From Anas platyrhynchos (Eukaryota; Chordata; Aves; Anseriformes; Anatidae), in contig NC_092601.1 in the NCBI RefSeq assembly GCF_047663525.1, positions 16,515,501 to 16,579,500 on the forward strand: DNA of 64,000 nt, written 5' to 3'. The notes beneath the pieces were generated by a model. That model saw only the letters and a program-made list of their open reading frames with translations, ran no database searches and was not told where the DNA came from. A program made the translations under genes and the position numbers. The first letter of the stretch is position 1; the number at the start of each line of letters is the position of its first letter. This document shows, one piece after another, positions 47,825-58,902 of the stretch.

Positions 47825-48667
47825 GTGTGGTACACAACTTCAAGGGACTGCTGGATGAAAAGTCAAAGGTTCTGGGGACCACCAACTGCCTACACAGGTT
47901 GCTGCTCCCCTGGGACATGCAGTGCCTGTTCTTTTGCACGCTCCCCACTTCAGAGAAACGAATCTTTTGTTTCAGCTCTTGCAAAGGGAAACTTTCTCAT
48001 CCAAATTAATCCCTGGGCTTGTCACCAGCTAATCGTGATGGGGGTGTGTGGGGGCATGAGCCTTGTACGGATATGGAAATAAGACAGCCTCCCATGAGTC
48101 AGCAGCAAAGAGCAGAACACACACCTCTTGATTCTCGGTCCAGTGTCTGTTCAGTGGATTGTACAGCAGTTTATTTGCATAGGTCACGCGTGTTTGGCTC
48201 AAGATGTATCAGTATTTCAAGTCTCTGTCTGACAGGTCTGTCTTGGAAATTTTTCCTTATCTCCAAAGAATAATTCAAGTGCTGCACCTGCATATCAAAA
48301 GCTTGGCAAGAATTCTCTCTGTGTTCAGAACAATCACCAAATGGGTTTACTGTCATAATTCTTTTGAAATACTTGCAGAGAAAACAGTGACGATGACAAG
48401 CCAAGTTCTGTTTTCAGTTATATGAACTCAATTCAATTTACTGCAGTACAGTTAAAAAAAAAAAAAAAAAAGCAGGTACGGAGAACAGACGCTTGGCTCC
48501 TGACCAGGAAGATATTTTGAAACCTGAAATGTTTCTAGCTGGTCCAGGACTGAGTTGTTCAAGTGTAACACTCCAGCTCAGGGCAGTGAGGTCAGTGCAT
48601 CCATAATCCAACCAGACAGATGCATCGTAATGGCTGCACTATCTCAAATCCTGCACGGCTGCTGCAG

Positions 48668-48832
48668 TAAGCCTGGCCAACGCCAAGCAGGACTTGGACC
48701 TGATGAAAGAGCATTTGGAAGAGAAGGAGGAGAGCAAAGTGAACCGTGGTTCCTGGTCTCTAAACTCAATACTGAAATCACAATCTGGAAGAGTAAATAC
48801 AAGACAAGAGCCAAAGAGCTGGAAGAAACAAG
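48668..48832 (+). pseudogene. MYH16: MYH16 pseudo-exon, LMM (HALQSSRHDCDLL...KANAEVAQW)
   Basis: Reads SLANAKQDLDLMKEHLEEKE, then after a frameshift near 48750 SKLNTEITIWKSKYKT and AKELEET. This matches ALQSSRHDCDLLREQYEEE and SKANAEVAQWRTKYET. The donor GTGAGC is intact. Confidence 0.93.
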
Positions 48833-49698
48833 GTGAGCACTCAGCTTTCAGGAAGAATGGGACAGGACTTAAGGTGGTTTATTATTTAGTTTAGCTGCTG
48901 AGTCACAGCTTACAGACGTGATCTGTTGGAACTCAACTTGCTAAGAGAGAAAGGAAGTAGAATGCTCTGGCTAAGAGAAAAGAAAAAATAAATACTTGCA
49001 ATAATAAACAGAGACTATTGAGCCCTAACACTTGTACACTAACAACAGAAAACCAATGCTGAACCTTTCCAATAAATGCTTGTAGTTGAATAGCCTTTCT
49101 TTACTCCAACAGCCCTACAAAAGCCACTAGCATTTCCTAACAATAAAGAAAGCACCGAAGCAGATTAAATCCATTACAACCTGGACTTTGAGATCTAGTA
49201 TTATAGGCTAGAAGTTCAGCCAATCTTTGTAACAGTCTCTCTAACAGACCTAACATAAAGATGCTTTCACATAGTCCTAACTCCTGTTGCTATTAAGACA
49301 CCTGGAGGGCTTCACTGTGAGCCTGAAACAAGTTGAGACAAAATAAGCTCCTACATCTCTGCCTTAGTTGCACAGATCTTCACAGGGAGGGAAGCTGCTT
49401 TGCTCTTAGACGCTACCCCAGTCCTTGCGATATCTGAATGTGAAGTGGAGGAGTCTATCACTAGGTAACAATCCAGCAATAAAGAGCTGAGCTGCAGCCT
49501 GATCTGTCTCATCCACACACGGAAGGGAAGATCCAGCCACATCCCAGTAGCAGTTTTCATTCCCTTTTCAGAGATTGCTTCCAAGATTACTGGTGAAAAC
49601 AGCAATAGCGCTCAAGGAGGTGACAGCTGCTGACTTCTACTACTCCTCACTCCATGAGCTACTTACTCACCAAGATATTTCTGCCCTCCTTCCCTCAG

Positions 49699-49837
49699 GA
49701 CAATGCTGGCTGTGAGGCTTCAGGAAGCAGAGCAGACAGCTGAATCAGTCCAAGCCCGTGTTGGCAGCCCAGAGAAAACTAAGCAGAGGCTTCAGACAGA
49801 AGCGGAGGACCTCACTCAACCTGGAAAAGGCAAGAAA
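49699..49837 (+). pseudogene. MYH16: MYH16 pseudo-exon, LMM (LATRLQEAEE...EKTKHRLQTE)
   Basis: The acceptor CTTCCCTCAG precedes LAVRLQEAEQTAESVQARV and SPEKTKQRLQTEAEDL. The frame is open over the conserved part. Confidence 0.94.
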
Positions 49838-51072
49838 GCCAGCCATTCAAGAGCATCCAGCACAAGCCTGATGAGCAAGATCTGGTGCTGGAGTCTTTCT
49901 GTTAATTCCCTGATCCCTTATTTCCTAGTATTTTAAGATATCTCTATCAAATGTCACAGTAATCTGTATGGCCCTGAGAAGCAAGGCTAAGATTTATCAC
50001 CTCGTGAATAAACCTAGATGAGAGCCGCAGCAAATTCCTAGGAGCACTCAGCATGCTTCTTGTAAACTCATTAACTGTCTTCCAGAAACAAGAGTGCAGC
50101 TGAAGCAAAAGCCCTCCCTCACTGCAAGGCAAGGTATTCATCTTCTTTTTAAGGATAATGATATCCTGCTTTGAACTTTGCAGTGTTGCAGTACCGGTGG
50201 GTTGGCCACTGGTTATTAACTACCACGCTCAAAGCAGATCTAAACAACGTGTAGCTTAAACACCAGCAATGAATGCTCCTTCATTAAATTAGTATTTCTC
50301 CTCTTGCTAGTGCTAGTGTAAGAGCATGAATAGCAGTGCAACTGTGGGACATTTGAATAAAAATGTTACTTAAAATAGGCACAAAGGCTGCTCCAAATCC
50401 ACTGAAGTCCTTGGGTTCCTGCCAGTGACTGCAGTTGGCTTTAGAACAGGTCTCAAGAGCTGACAATCCCACATACAGCAGTACAGTGCTGGGCTGAAAA
50501 TCTGTTTCACCGTCACTTTCTTTAATGAAGCAGTCCTTTATTCTTTGGTTCCTGTGGTGTGCTTATCACCATGGTATCTGAACGCATGTGCAGATCATAA
50601 AGATATGTAGAATATTTGTGATTAAAAGCTCCTAGGAAAGAAAAATGTACCTTTATTCTTTCCCTTCATGACAAGCAGTTAAACACGGTCTAAAATAGTC
50701 TTGAATAACATCTTGTTTGTAACTGAATCGTCTTTGAAATAGTCACACTAATCAACCCAGGCAATTACTAACAGCACATCTGCACAAGGAATATCTGAAG
50801 TGGAAAACATTTGCTCCACAGCAGCATCATTATAACCACAGGAGCAAGGAAGACTATCACACTGCTGGGAACTGGGTGATCTTGTTAAATTCCTAATGGT
50901 GAGGAAAGAAAGCCTTGTAAACATTTTAATCACCCATTCAGAGTGACCACGAGAAACCCTGCCAGTCATTAGAGCGGCTGCCAATTTAACTGCGACTAGC
51001 TGGCAGGACACACTGAGAAGTGAAGTGAAAAGAAAACTTGTGTCCAGTGAATGCTTGGCTTTATCTTTCCAG

Positions 51073-51282
51073 GCCAACGCCGCTTGTGCTGCCCTGGACA
51101 AGAAGCAGAGAGCCTTTAATAAGATGCTGGTGGAAGGGCAACAAAAAATATGAAGAGCTGCAGGTGGAAGTGAATATTTCGCAGAAGGAATGTGCATTGA
51201 CTGGAAACTCTGAGCTTAAGAGTGGCTGTGAAAAACCCTTGGAGCACCTGGAATCTGTGAAGAAAGAACATGGCCCTTCATG
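51073..51282 (+). pseudogene. MYH16: MYH16 pseudo-exon, LMM (AAAALDKKQRNFD)
   Basis: TTTATCTTTCCAG, then ANAACAALDKKQRAFNKMLV, a one-base insertion in an A run (about 51143-51148) giving TGA at 51151, then KYEELQVEVNISQKE and EKPLEHLESVKKEHG. The donor GTAAGT is intact. Confidence 0.95.
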
Positions 51283-52501
51283 GTAAGTACTGGCTTGACA
51301 TTAAAAACCTCTGCAAATCATTGGCCGTTCGATTCCTACTTAGCTATTCCTTATCTCCTATGGTATCTGCTAGCACCAATTCCAGTTTTCTTATTTCTAG
51401 CAGTGCTTTTCATTCCCTGGCAACATACGTTGGAAGCACTGAAGTCACAAGTTAGATTCTGCTCTTGGGACTGGGTCTGCATTCACCCCAGCACCCAGTT
51501 CACCCAAGATACTAACAGTCACCTGTGTGCTGCCTCCAGGAACTGACTCTTGGGACAATACTTGGAAAGATCCTTTCTGAACCCCCAAAACAAGATCACA
51601 ATAGCAGCTTGATTGTGCTCACTGTTATACCAGGAGGTCATCACTCCAAGCTGGGCCACGTAGCATCACCAGAGTGCTACGTAAGGTGATAACAAACTGG
51701 TTACTTCATTAGACTTAAATACAATAGAAGCTGAAGTCCCAATTCCAGCTGCCAGCATCCTCCCTAATTCTGAGCAATTCCCTCAAAAGACGATTTACAA
51801 TCACCACCTTTACTCTAAGCAGATGAAGCTCCCTTTAACCTCAGTGAGGAGAATTAGGCATCTCCAGAAATCAGTTCAAAGGAAGTCAGCTAAACTCCTG
51901 CACAGAGTCTCCCCTCTTGGCATCACTTCTCCCCACTTACTATATAGGGAGAGCAGCTGCCTTTTTTTTTTTTTAACTTCTGTAAATTACAAAAATTGAT
52001 CTTCTACAGGAGGCTGAAAGATGACACCGTAAATGTTTTGAAGATGCTACAATCTGCTGCCCTTGCAGCCAACAGAAATCAGTGATGGACTCTCTGGCAC
52101 AGCCCCAGGGCTTTCTGGGCTACCTCCCCCAACCCTTTGCTCTGCCCTCCATCACCTGGCACAGAGCCGCACTCTGCTGCACAGAGATGATGCAGAGTCC
52201 CATTTCCATTCTGTATGAGCAGCCATCTGAAAGGGGGAGAGGGGAAGGCTGGGTTAAAAACTGGAAGAAATTTCTCGTGACTTAATGGGCTTCATTCTTC
52301 CGCCTCCACAAACACATGCAGCTAGTGTGGCTCATTCAGAAATCCAGGATAATATTTAGCAATGAAAAAAAAGGGCAGCTAATGTAAAGTGACTGGAACC
52401 ATTTCATGCCACTTCCATTCAAAGAATCTGTCTGGTGCACTTGGTAAAGTTCACGGTCCTGAAATAAACCTATCATATGAAATATCTGTTTTCTTCCCTA
52501 G

Positions 52502-52660
52502 AGGAAATTAAGGTTCTGATCAATCAGCTGGGGAAGGGAGGGAACAGCATTCATGAGCTGCACAAGATAAAGAGACTGGAGACTGAGAAGGATGAACTGC
52601 AGGTGGCACTGGAGGAGGCAGAGTGTGCCCTGTGGTACAGATGTGAGAGCTGCAGGCAGG
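52502..52660 (+). pseudogene. MYH16: MYH16 pseudo-exon, LMM (EEISDLTDQISEGG)
   Basis: The acceptor TTTTCTTCCCTAG precedes [40 protein letters not shown] and CAL. These match EEISDLTDQISEGGKTIHEL and MEKSELQAALEEAEGTL. The frame degrades after CAL. Confidence 0.94.
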
Positions 52661-53004
52661 TCCAATGCCTACTGCTCACCTTCCACCAGAAGGTGGTGTG
52701 TGTATAACCCTACAAAGAGTATTTATTCATCCTTCTGTTGCATATTTCCTTACAGGCTGAATAAAGTAAACTGATTTTCATTCAGCTTGAACTGCTTCAG
52801 GTTGAAGCTGCCATTTGAAAGCTGTCATGTTCTATTTAAAATGTGTTCGTAAATGGCTCAGTTCAAAATTCTGGTACCACAGTTACGAACAGCTTTGGAA
52901 AGCTACTGTGTTTTTGTTAGTTGGTGGGCAATAACGTGATACTAAGGCTGGATTAGAGTCAACAGAACAGAATGTTGCACCATATGCTTCACTGGACTCC
53001 GCAG

Positions 53005-53192
53005 AAAATCACCAGCATGCAACCCAGTCTCTGCAGGTGAGTCTGGAGGCTGAAGTGACAGGGCATGCTGAAGCTCTTAGGCTCAAGGAGATGGAAACTG
53101 ACCAGAACAAAATGGAAATCCAAGTGGATCGTGCCAACAGGAATAACAGTGAGCTTGTCAAGACACTGAATAAACTGCAACAGCATCTCAGG
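53005..53192 (+). pseudogene. MYH16: MYH16 pseudo-exon, LMM (NHQRAMDSMQATLEAE...NNSELVKTL)
   Basis: 188 nt, no stop, acceptor CTCCGCAG and donor GTAAAT intact. Reads NHQHATQSLQVSLEAEVTG, EALRLKEMETDQNKMEIQV and ANRNNSELVKTLNKLQQ. The NNSELVKTL block is typical of MYH16 and not of MYH1-8. One Lys codon is deleted. Confidence 0.96.
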
Positions 53193-53958
53193 GTAAATTG
53201 GAGAGGATGTAAGCAGGTACCTGAATGGGAAAGCATGCCAGTTGTATTTTATAGCTTAAGCAACAAAGCAGTAGGTTTTGTACTCTTGTTTAGACTGTCA
53301 TCTTGAATATAAAATCAATTTGTTCCAAAGCCCTGGTTCTCCCAGTCATACCAATTCAACCTGCAGTAGTTCTGACAAACCTTACACAGGATAAGCATTA
53401 ATGTCAGCTTTTGTCAAAGTAGAAACCCAAAGATCTATCTGTATGTAATTAAAACAAGAAAAGTTGTGCTGTTAGGGGAAATGGATCCACTGCACTTGTT
53501 GTTTGAATGGTATAGCCATGTAACAGACTGGAAACTAACCAAGAAGTACAACTAAGGAGTTTCCTTTGGCTCTTCATTTCAAAAATAAAACCCAGTAAAC
53601 TAGTAAAAAAAGCCAGACTCTTTGCTGGAATAAAGTAATATAATTGCTGCCAAAAATCCAGTTTTAGTAACTAAAAGAGTAACAAAGATTCTTTCTTTCT
53701 CCCTCTAATTACACTATGTATATACAGACACAAACCTAACCCATCCTCAGTTACATCAGTCTCAAGTCTGAAATACTTCTCTTAAAGTCAGTGTGGCTAC
53801 AGTCATATGACAGGCATATACGATACTGGGATCGAGCACTTTTAACAACAACAAAAAAAAAAGGCATCACCCTAAAAAAGAGCTTTGCAGGGAGACCTCC
53901 TACAACTTTCAGCTTCCTCTCCATTCATTATTTTCATTAATCTTTCATCTGCTTTCAG

Positions 53959-54080
53959 GACCTTTGGAAGCAAATGGATGAGGATGCTTGCCAGCATGGG
54001 GAGCTGCAGGAACAACACCTCAGCCTGTTACAGCCAGAGCTGGAAGCAGTACGGACTGGACTGGGCTGGAGGGCAGCGAG
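53959..54080 (+). pseudogene. MYH16: MYH16 pseudo-exon, LMM (DLQVQMDEDARQHEEL)
   Basis: TGCTTTCAG, then DLWKQMDEDACQHGELQEQ and LSLLQPELEAVRTGLG, matching DLQVQMDEDARQHEELREQ and LSLLQTELEEVRSGLEG. A small indel follows the last block. Strongly MYH16-like. Confidence 0.95.
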
Positions 54081-55266
54081 GTTGAAAACCCTACCTTAAA
54101 AAGGACAGCGTAAGATTCTGCCTCCAATGAAACCACAATTTTGCTCTGTGTTTCCATGGTGCTGGGATTTCTTCTATGGAACGTAGCCCACAGCAAGATC
54201 CATTTTAGTGAAATTTTACAGATTGCAGTATGAAATGACATACCTGCCGTCTTTTTTTTTGTGTGCATAGAATTTAGAAGCCACTTTAACATTCACCATT
54301 ACAGCCTGCAGTTCTTTTCCATAAAGGAAACATTGCTCATATTTGCAAGGAAGAAAGTATAACTTCTGGAAAGGACTGATACCATGAAAAGCGTTTCTCA
54401 GCTGCAATTAAGGGACATCAGTTATAAAAATTGGGTCATAAATGCATTTTTTATTCAAATAGATTAGCAACGCAATCAATTCATTTACTTACAACTGACT
54501 GATGATGAAAGAACACATTTTTAGCAAGTGAACTGCCATCTCCATGCTAAATTTGGAGTTTAGAAGTTTTGTTATACGGCACCTATAAAGCTCAGAACCT
54601 GCGCAGTGTTCTGGAACACAATGGCACATTTACTTGATGTTGTTTTGCTAGAGAGCGGCGTGTTGCTAGAATGCAGTTGTTCTGTTAAAGCCCTTGTAGT
54701 CCTCCTTCCTTAGAGTGGGGCTCATTTTTTTTTATTATTATTTTTACAGCAACAACAGTCCTCCAATGATTCATATCAGCAAACAGTAAGCACTAAACGA
54801 GCTGTGGAGCTCATATTTTCCATGAGATAAAAAGACATACATATCATAAATTCTGGAGCAGAAACTACATTCGTTTGTTGAGATTGCAATCAAACACGGT
54901 TTCAGTCAGGTCTAAAGCCAGCTGCTGCTACTGCAGCTTCACTTGGAAATAAATAATATTGGTATATATAATCAAATCCATACACACAAATATCCAGTAA
55001 AACAGACTCAGGCTCGAGGACTTCATAAACAACACAGTCTATCTCTGCCTCAGAGGTGCATCATTATTTTAGCTTTCATTTAACATGACAATAAATATGC
55101 AGGTCCTAATGTTCCGTAATGCAGATACAGAGGGGGTGAATCCCACTTGGCTTAACAGTGCAAAAGTTTAGAGAAAAACAAACTGCAGAAAACCTATCCG
55201 CAAACCACTTTGGGAGCTGAGCAGTTAACGTATTCTGGGTCTCCAGGACTTCTTCCTGCCCTCTAG

Positions 55267-55395
55267 AAATAGTCTGCTTGCTATTAAATGCAAGCTAGAA
55301 TCTGACCTTCAGCACACTGTTAATGAACATGAGGAAGTCATCAGCAAGCACTGTAAAGCTGATGAGAAAGCACAGAAAGCTGTGGCTGATGCAAG
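55267..55395 (+). pseudogene. MYH16: MYH16 pseudo-exon, LMM (NQSLLVVKRKLESDVQ)
   Basis: CTGCCCTCTAG, then NSLLAIKCKLESDLQHTVNE, HEEVISKHCKADEKAQKAV and ADAS. These match NQSLLVVKRKLESDVQR and HEELISEFRSADERAKKAM. The frame is open; the donor is eroded. Confidence 0.94.
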
Positions 55396-56990
55396 TCACC
55401 TCCCCACCCTTCTGCCCTTTATGTTGGTAGCTAGAAACCTTGAGGTATATATTCCATTATTTTTCTCCAGTTCTTATTTGTAGGGCATACTGCTGATTAT
55501 ATATGTTAGCTGTTGCATTGCTCTTTATGATCCTAAAAAGCAGAATGCTTGTTAGCTCACTGATTGCAGTTTGGCAAAATTAATCCACAAAAGAAATCTA
55601 CTTCCTCTATGCCTCTCTCGTAATCTACATCACAGATGGCACCCTGAGGAATTCCTCCATTTCCTCTCTCGTTATCCCTTCTTTCACTTATTGCACAATT
55701 CCACTCATCACACCTCTAAGGCCTCCAACACAAGAGTAGGCAGGCTTCCCTTTCTAGCTAGTCAATGGCATTCGTAACTGGCACAGAGGGGAGAAAACTT
55801 GCCAGCACTCAGCAGATTGCTCCGTTGGCACTGTACTGACAGCTGGCACTTCAAAAATATCATAACTAGCTATGGATTTAATGCACAGTTTCCTCCCTGA
55901 GCGAGGATGAGCCTCCTGCCTTTCTGCTTTAAGCACATTCAGACAATATCTTTACTTTCCATCTATAGCAATTTTAAGCCACCTTCTTTCCATTGAAGGG
56001 TAGAAATCAAAGCTCAAAGTATTATTAGAACCAAAGCTATTGACTTAATAGACAGGGATAATGCCTTTGCTTACCTCCAGTGAGCATGCTGTCACCTGGT
56101 TTAGAGCTGTCCAAGTCAGCTGGGATTACTTCCCTTGAGTTCAATGGATCCAGTCTCCAGAAAGGCAGCCTATGACACAGAAAAGTTAATGAGGCAAAGT
56201 ATCTCAGAAGGCAACATACAGGTATTGGGTCTACATATCTAGCTTTCAGTGCTCTGTATAAATAGCTGTGCTGTCAATCTGTTCCATACCTTCCTCATGG
56301 GCTTCCTTTATGGCAAAAGAGCCATGTCAAGAGCAGGACCACAGCAAGAACCTGAAAGAAATTAAGAACGATTAAATGGCAATACAAAAATCTGTAATTT
56401 AATACTGAATAGGCTGAGCAGCTAGGCCTGAAAGGAAGAAAAGCAAACCGTCACAAAACTCGAGTCTAAGAAAAACACGTACAAATATATTAGACAGCTC
56501 ATTCCAGCTGAGCAACTGTGAAACTCTTTCCTGCACCTCAGTTTCCACATTCAGCACAAATATCTGAAAAGGAATGTTTCCATTTAACAACCAACACGTC
56601 CCGAAGGAAAATGGGAAAAGGAAAACCAGACTAGGCGGAAAAGATGCACGTAGGACACTCTCAGTCCACTGGAGCGCAAGAGAACTGCAGCACTTTGTGC
56701 CCTGTGCAGAACTCATCAATCACGAGCTTTACGGTGCTGGAACACAGCAGGAACAAGCTACTGGTATCAGCAGCTGATCTGCAGCCACAAAGGAAGATTT
56801 GCAAGGGGTACTGTCTGCAGCGGTAGGACTTGCTGTTTATTTTTGGGCTGCAACAAAATCCTAGAGCTTGAGCACCTCCAAACTCCCAGGGTAGACACCA
56901 TCTTCCTATTTCTTTTTTCTGATTCTCACAATTCCATATCAACACTTCAGGCCCCTTCTGTGATTATTTATCCTAACTGCTCCTTTTCAG

Positions 56991-57160
56991 ATCAAAGAAC
57001 TGGATATCGCGTTATACTCTGAATAGAAACACCATGTGCAGACTGAAAATTCTGCACAAGAGGCCTGTCAGCGAGTTGACCTTCCACAAAAACATGGCAA
57101 CAAAACCAACCAGCACGTGCAGGAATAGCTGGAGAAGCTGCAGAACTGAAAACCTGGAGA
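56991..57160 (+). pseudogene. MYH16: MYH16 pseudo-exon, LMM (IKELETELDGEQKQHVETV)
   Basis: CCTTTTCAG, then IKELDIALYSE-stop-KHHVQTENSA, HGNKTNQHVQE-stop-LEKLQN, matching IKELETELDGEQKQHVETVK and HKTNQRMQALVEKLQN. TAG stops lie at 57024 and 57126; each replaces a sense codon at the aligned position. Confidence 0.93.
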
Positions 57161-57611
57161 GTCTAATTGAGACAGTTGTATTTATTCCCTGCTCTAGCTT
57201 GCTGCTCCATCACACAATCACATCTCATGCCCCATGGGCACTTTCTCTCCACAACACCCACTGCAGGACGTCACCATTCAGTCCACTTTGATAGCTTCCC
57301 TGTAGGCATAAGGGCCATTGTGGCCTCAAACACCCCTGTGGGGACGCTCACCCCAAACCATGCAGCATTCTTCACAAAGAATTCCTCTCCCCTCCCTTCT
57401 TCGCAGCCACTTCCTGACCTCAAACACAGTCTCCAGTAATTGTGCTCATACTTGGGCATATAAATCACAGCAATTAGCTACCATTCTTTAGGGCCATGAT
57501 CATATTCTTCACCCTGCTGTCATACCGAAGGAACACAGCAGACGTATTCCAAGACAGTTTTTTTTTTTCTCATGCAAACAATTATCTCCTTAAATCATAT
57601 CTCTGCTACAG

Positions 57612-57764
57612 GCACAAGAGGCCAACCAAAGCCTGTCCACGTAGGGGAAGATCACACACAAATTAGATGACACAGAGAAGAGGGATGGGGTGGCTGAGTC
57701 AGCTCTAAGACTGCACACCAGGAATTGTGCCTCAGCAAGCAAAGGGCTCACTTCTGGGGAGATC
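57612..57764 (+). pseudogene. MYH16: MYH16 pseudo-exon, C-terminal end of rod
   Basis: CTCTGCTACAG, then AQEANQSLST-stop-GK, THKLDDTEKRDGVAESALR and ASASKGLTSGEI. These match EEQANQTLARYRK, HELDDAEERAGMAETALN and VSFGKGFTSVEI, the end of MYH16. TAG at 57642-57644 is in frame. The normal stop after the last Ile is now ATC (57765-57767). Confidence 0.95.
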
Positions 57765-58355
57765 ATCCGAGTGCCTAAACCTTCGTCCTCCTTGTCAGTT
57801 GTTCAGGAATCGGCTCTGAAGCTGGAGCTCATATCTGAACCACCTGTCATGAATTTATTAGAGCAGAAAAGGGCGTGGAACTGAGATGAAGAAAGCATAG
57901 GTGTGTTCTTGAAACTGATTCATGCAGTTCCCTACAAACAGACTTGGAGAATCTGTCACTTTTCATGCATGGAAATAAGCTCTGAAATGGCAAGTGAGTG
58001 GTACAGATGTATTTTCACTAACAGTAAAACAGAAAGGGGAAATGAGCAGCATCCTACTACTTGCAAAAAATATCATTAAGAGCTAAATCTTCTTAAGGGT
58101 ACCAGAATTGCATGGCAAGGACCTCTCTTAGGAAAAAGTCCCCCTCATCTGGGGGGCACGGTTCTCCAGGACACTTCCCTACACCCCAGCAGCCTAGCAG
58201 GGAAGGAAGGGACAAAACTACACAAAGCAAGTACCACCTAACTCCTACTCCCTCTCTGCCTCCCTCCAGGGGAAAAAAACAAGGGGTTGCACATCGTTGC
58301 TTAACGAATGGATTTCTTTACACGGCGAGGTCTGATGGGAACGTGCCTACACACT
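57765..58355. other. 3' flank of MYH16 pseudogene
   Basis: No coding signal and no recognisable poly(A) site tied to the dead gene. Includes generic AT-rich sequence. Confidence 0.5.
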
Positions 58356-58902
58356 TGTTGTGGGTTAACCCTGGTAGGCAACCAAGCACCGCTCACACTC
58401 CTTCCCACCCCACGCTCTCCCAGTGGGACAGGGGAAGAGGAAGGGAAAAACAAAAGCAAGAGCACCTGTGGGTCGAGATAAAGCTTGTTTAATAAGCAAA
58501 CGAGAAGTGGAAGAATAGAGAAAGAAAACAAAACAAGTGATGAAAAAGCAATCACTCACCACGTTGCCCAGGCAGACCAAGGCACAGAAAGTTCCTGAGC
58601 AAAAGAAGGCTGATTTTCCTAAACCCACTCTTCCCCCTTTTTATTGCTGAGCACGACGTTACATGGCACGGCACATCTCTTTGGTACCTTCAGGTCCCAT
58701 CCCCACCTCTTGAACATCCCCAGTCTGTTCACTGGGGGGGAACAGAGTGAGAAACACAGAAGGCCTTAATGATATGCAAACACCATCCAGCAACAGCTAA
58801 AACATCAGTGTGTTATCAGCATTGTTTTGGTCACAAATCTAACACACAGCACCATGAGAGCTGCTGTGAGGAAAGTTCTCCGTCCTGGCCAGACCCAGTA
58901 CA
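58356..58902 (-). mobile_element. Solo LTR of an avian endogenous retrovirus
   Basis: About 547 bp bounded by TG...CA (plus-strand reading TGTTG...TACA). It carries blocks I recognise from a common avian ERV LTR family. The poly(A) signal AATAAA reads on the minus strand at 58640-58645, so the LTR is antisense to the window. No internal gag/pol/env and no second LTR are nearby, so it is a solo LTR. A target-site duplication is not clear. Family assignment was not attempted. Confidence 0.82.

Larger units (their letters stand above)
30125..57764 (+). pseudogene. MYH16: MYH16 (sarcomeric myosin heavy chain, jaw-muscle type) unitary pseudogene
   Basis: At least 24 exon remnants, collinear with a class II sarcomeric myosin heavy chain, run from the P-loop through switch I, relay/converter, IQ neck, S2 and the LMM coiled coil to the C-terminus. 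In life this motor hydrolyses ATP and moves actin in the thick filament. Tail residues match MYH16 rather than MYH1-8: NNSELVKTLNKLQQ, MDEDACQHGELQEQ, SLLQPELEAVRTGL, KLESDLQHTVNEHEE, EKLQN, and a final KGLTSGEI. Many splice sites survive. Inactivating changes are numerous: in-frame stops near 39152, 41347, 42040, 42082, 42920, 43748, 46990, 47780, 57024, 57126 and 57642; frameshifts near 30440, 47093, 48750 and 51145; a ruined P-loop; and loss of the final stop. Introns are retained, so it is not a retrocopy. It sits at the expected place between KPNA7 and ARPC1A. Human MYH16 is also inactivated, but by a different known lesion. Confidence 0.93.
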
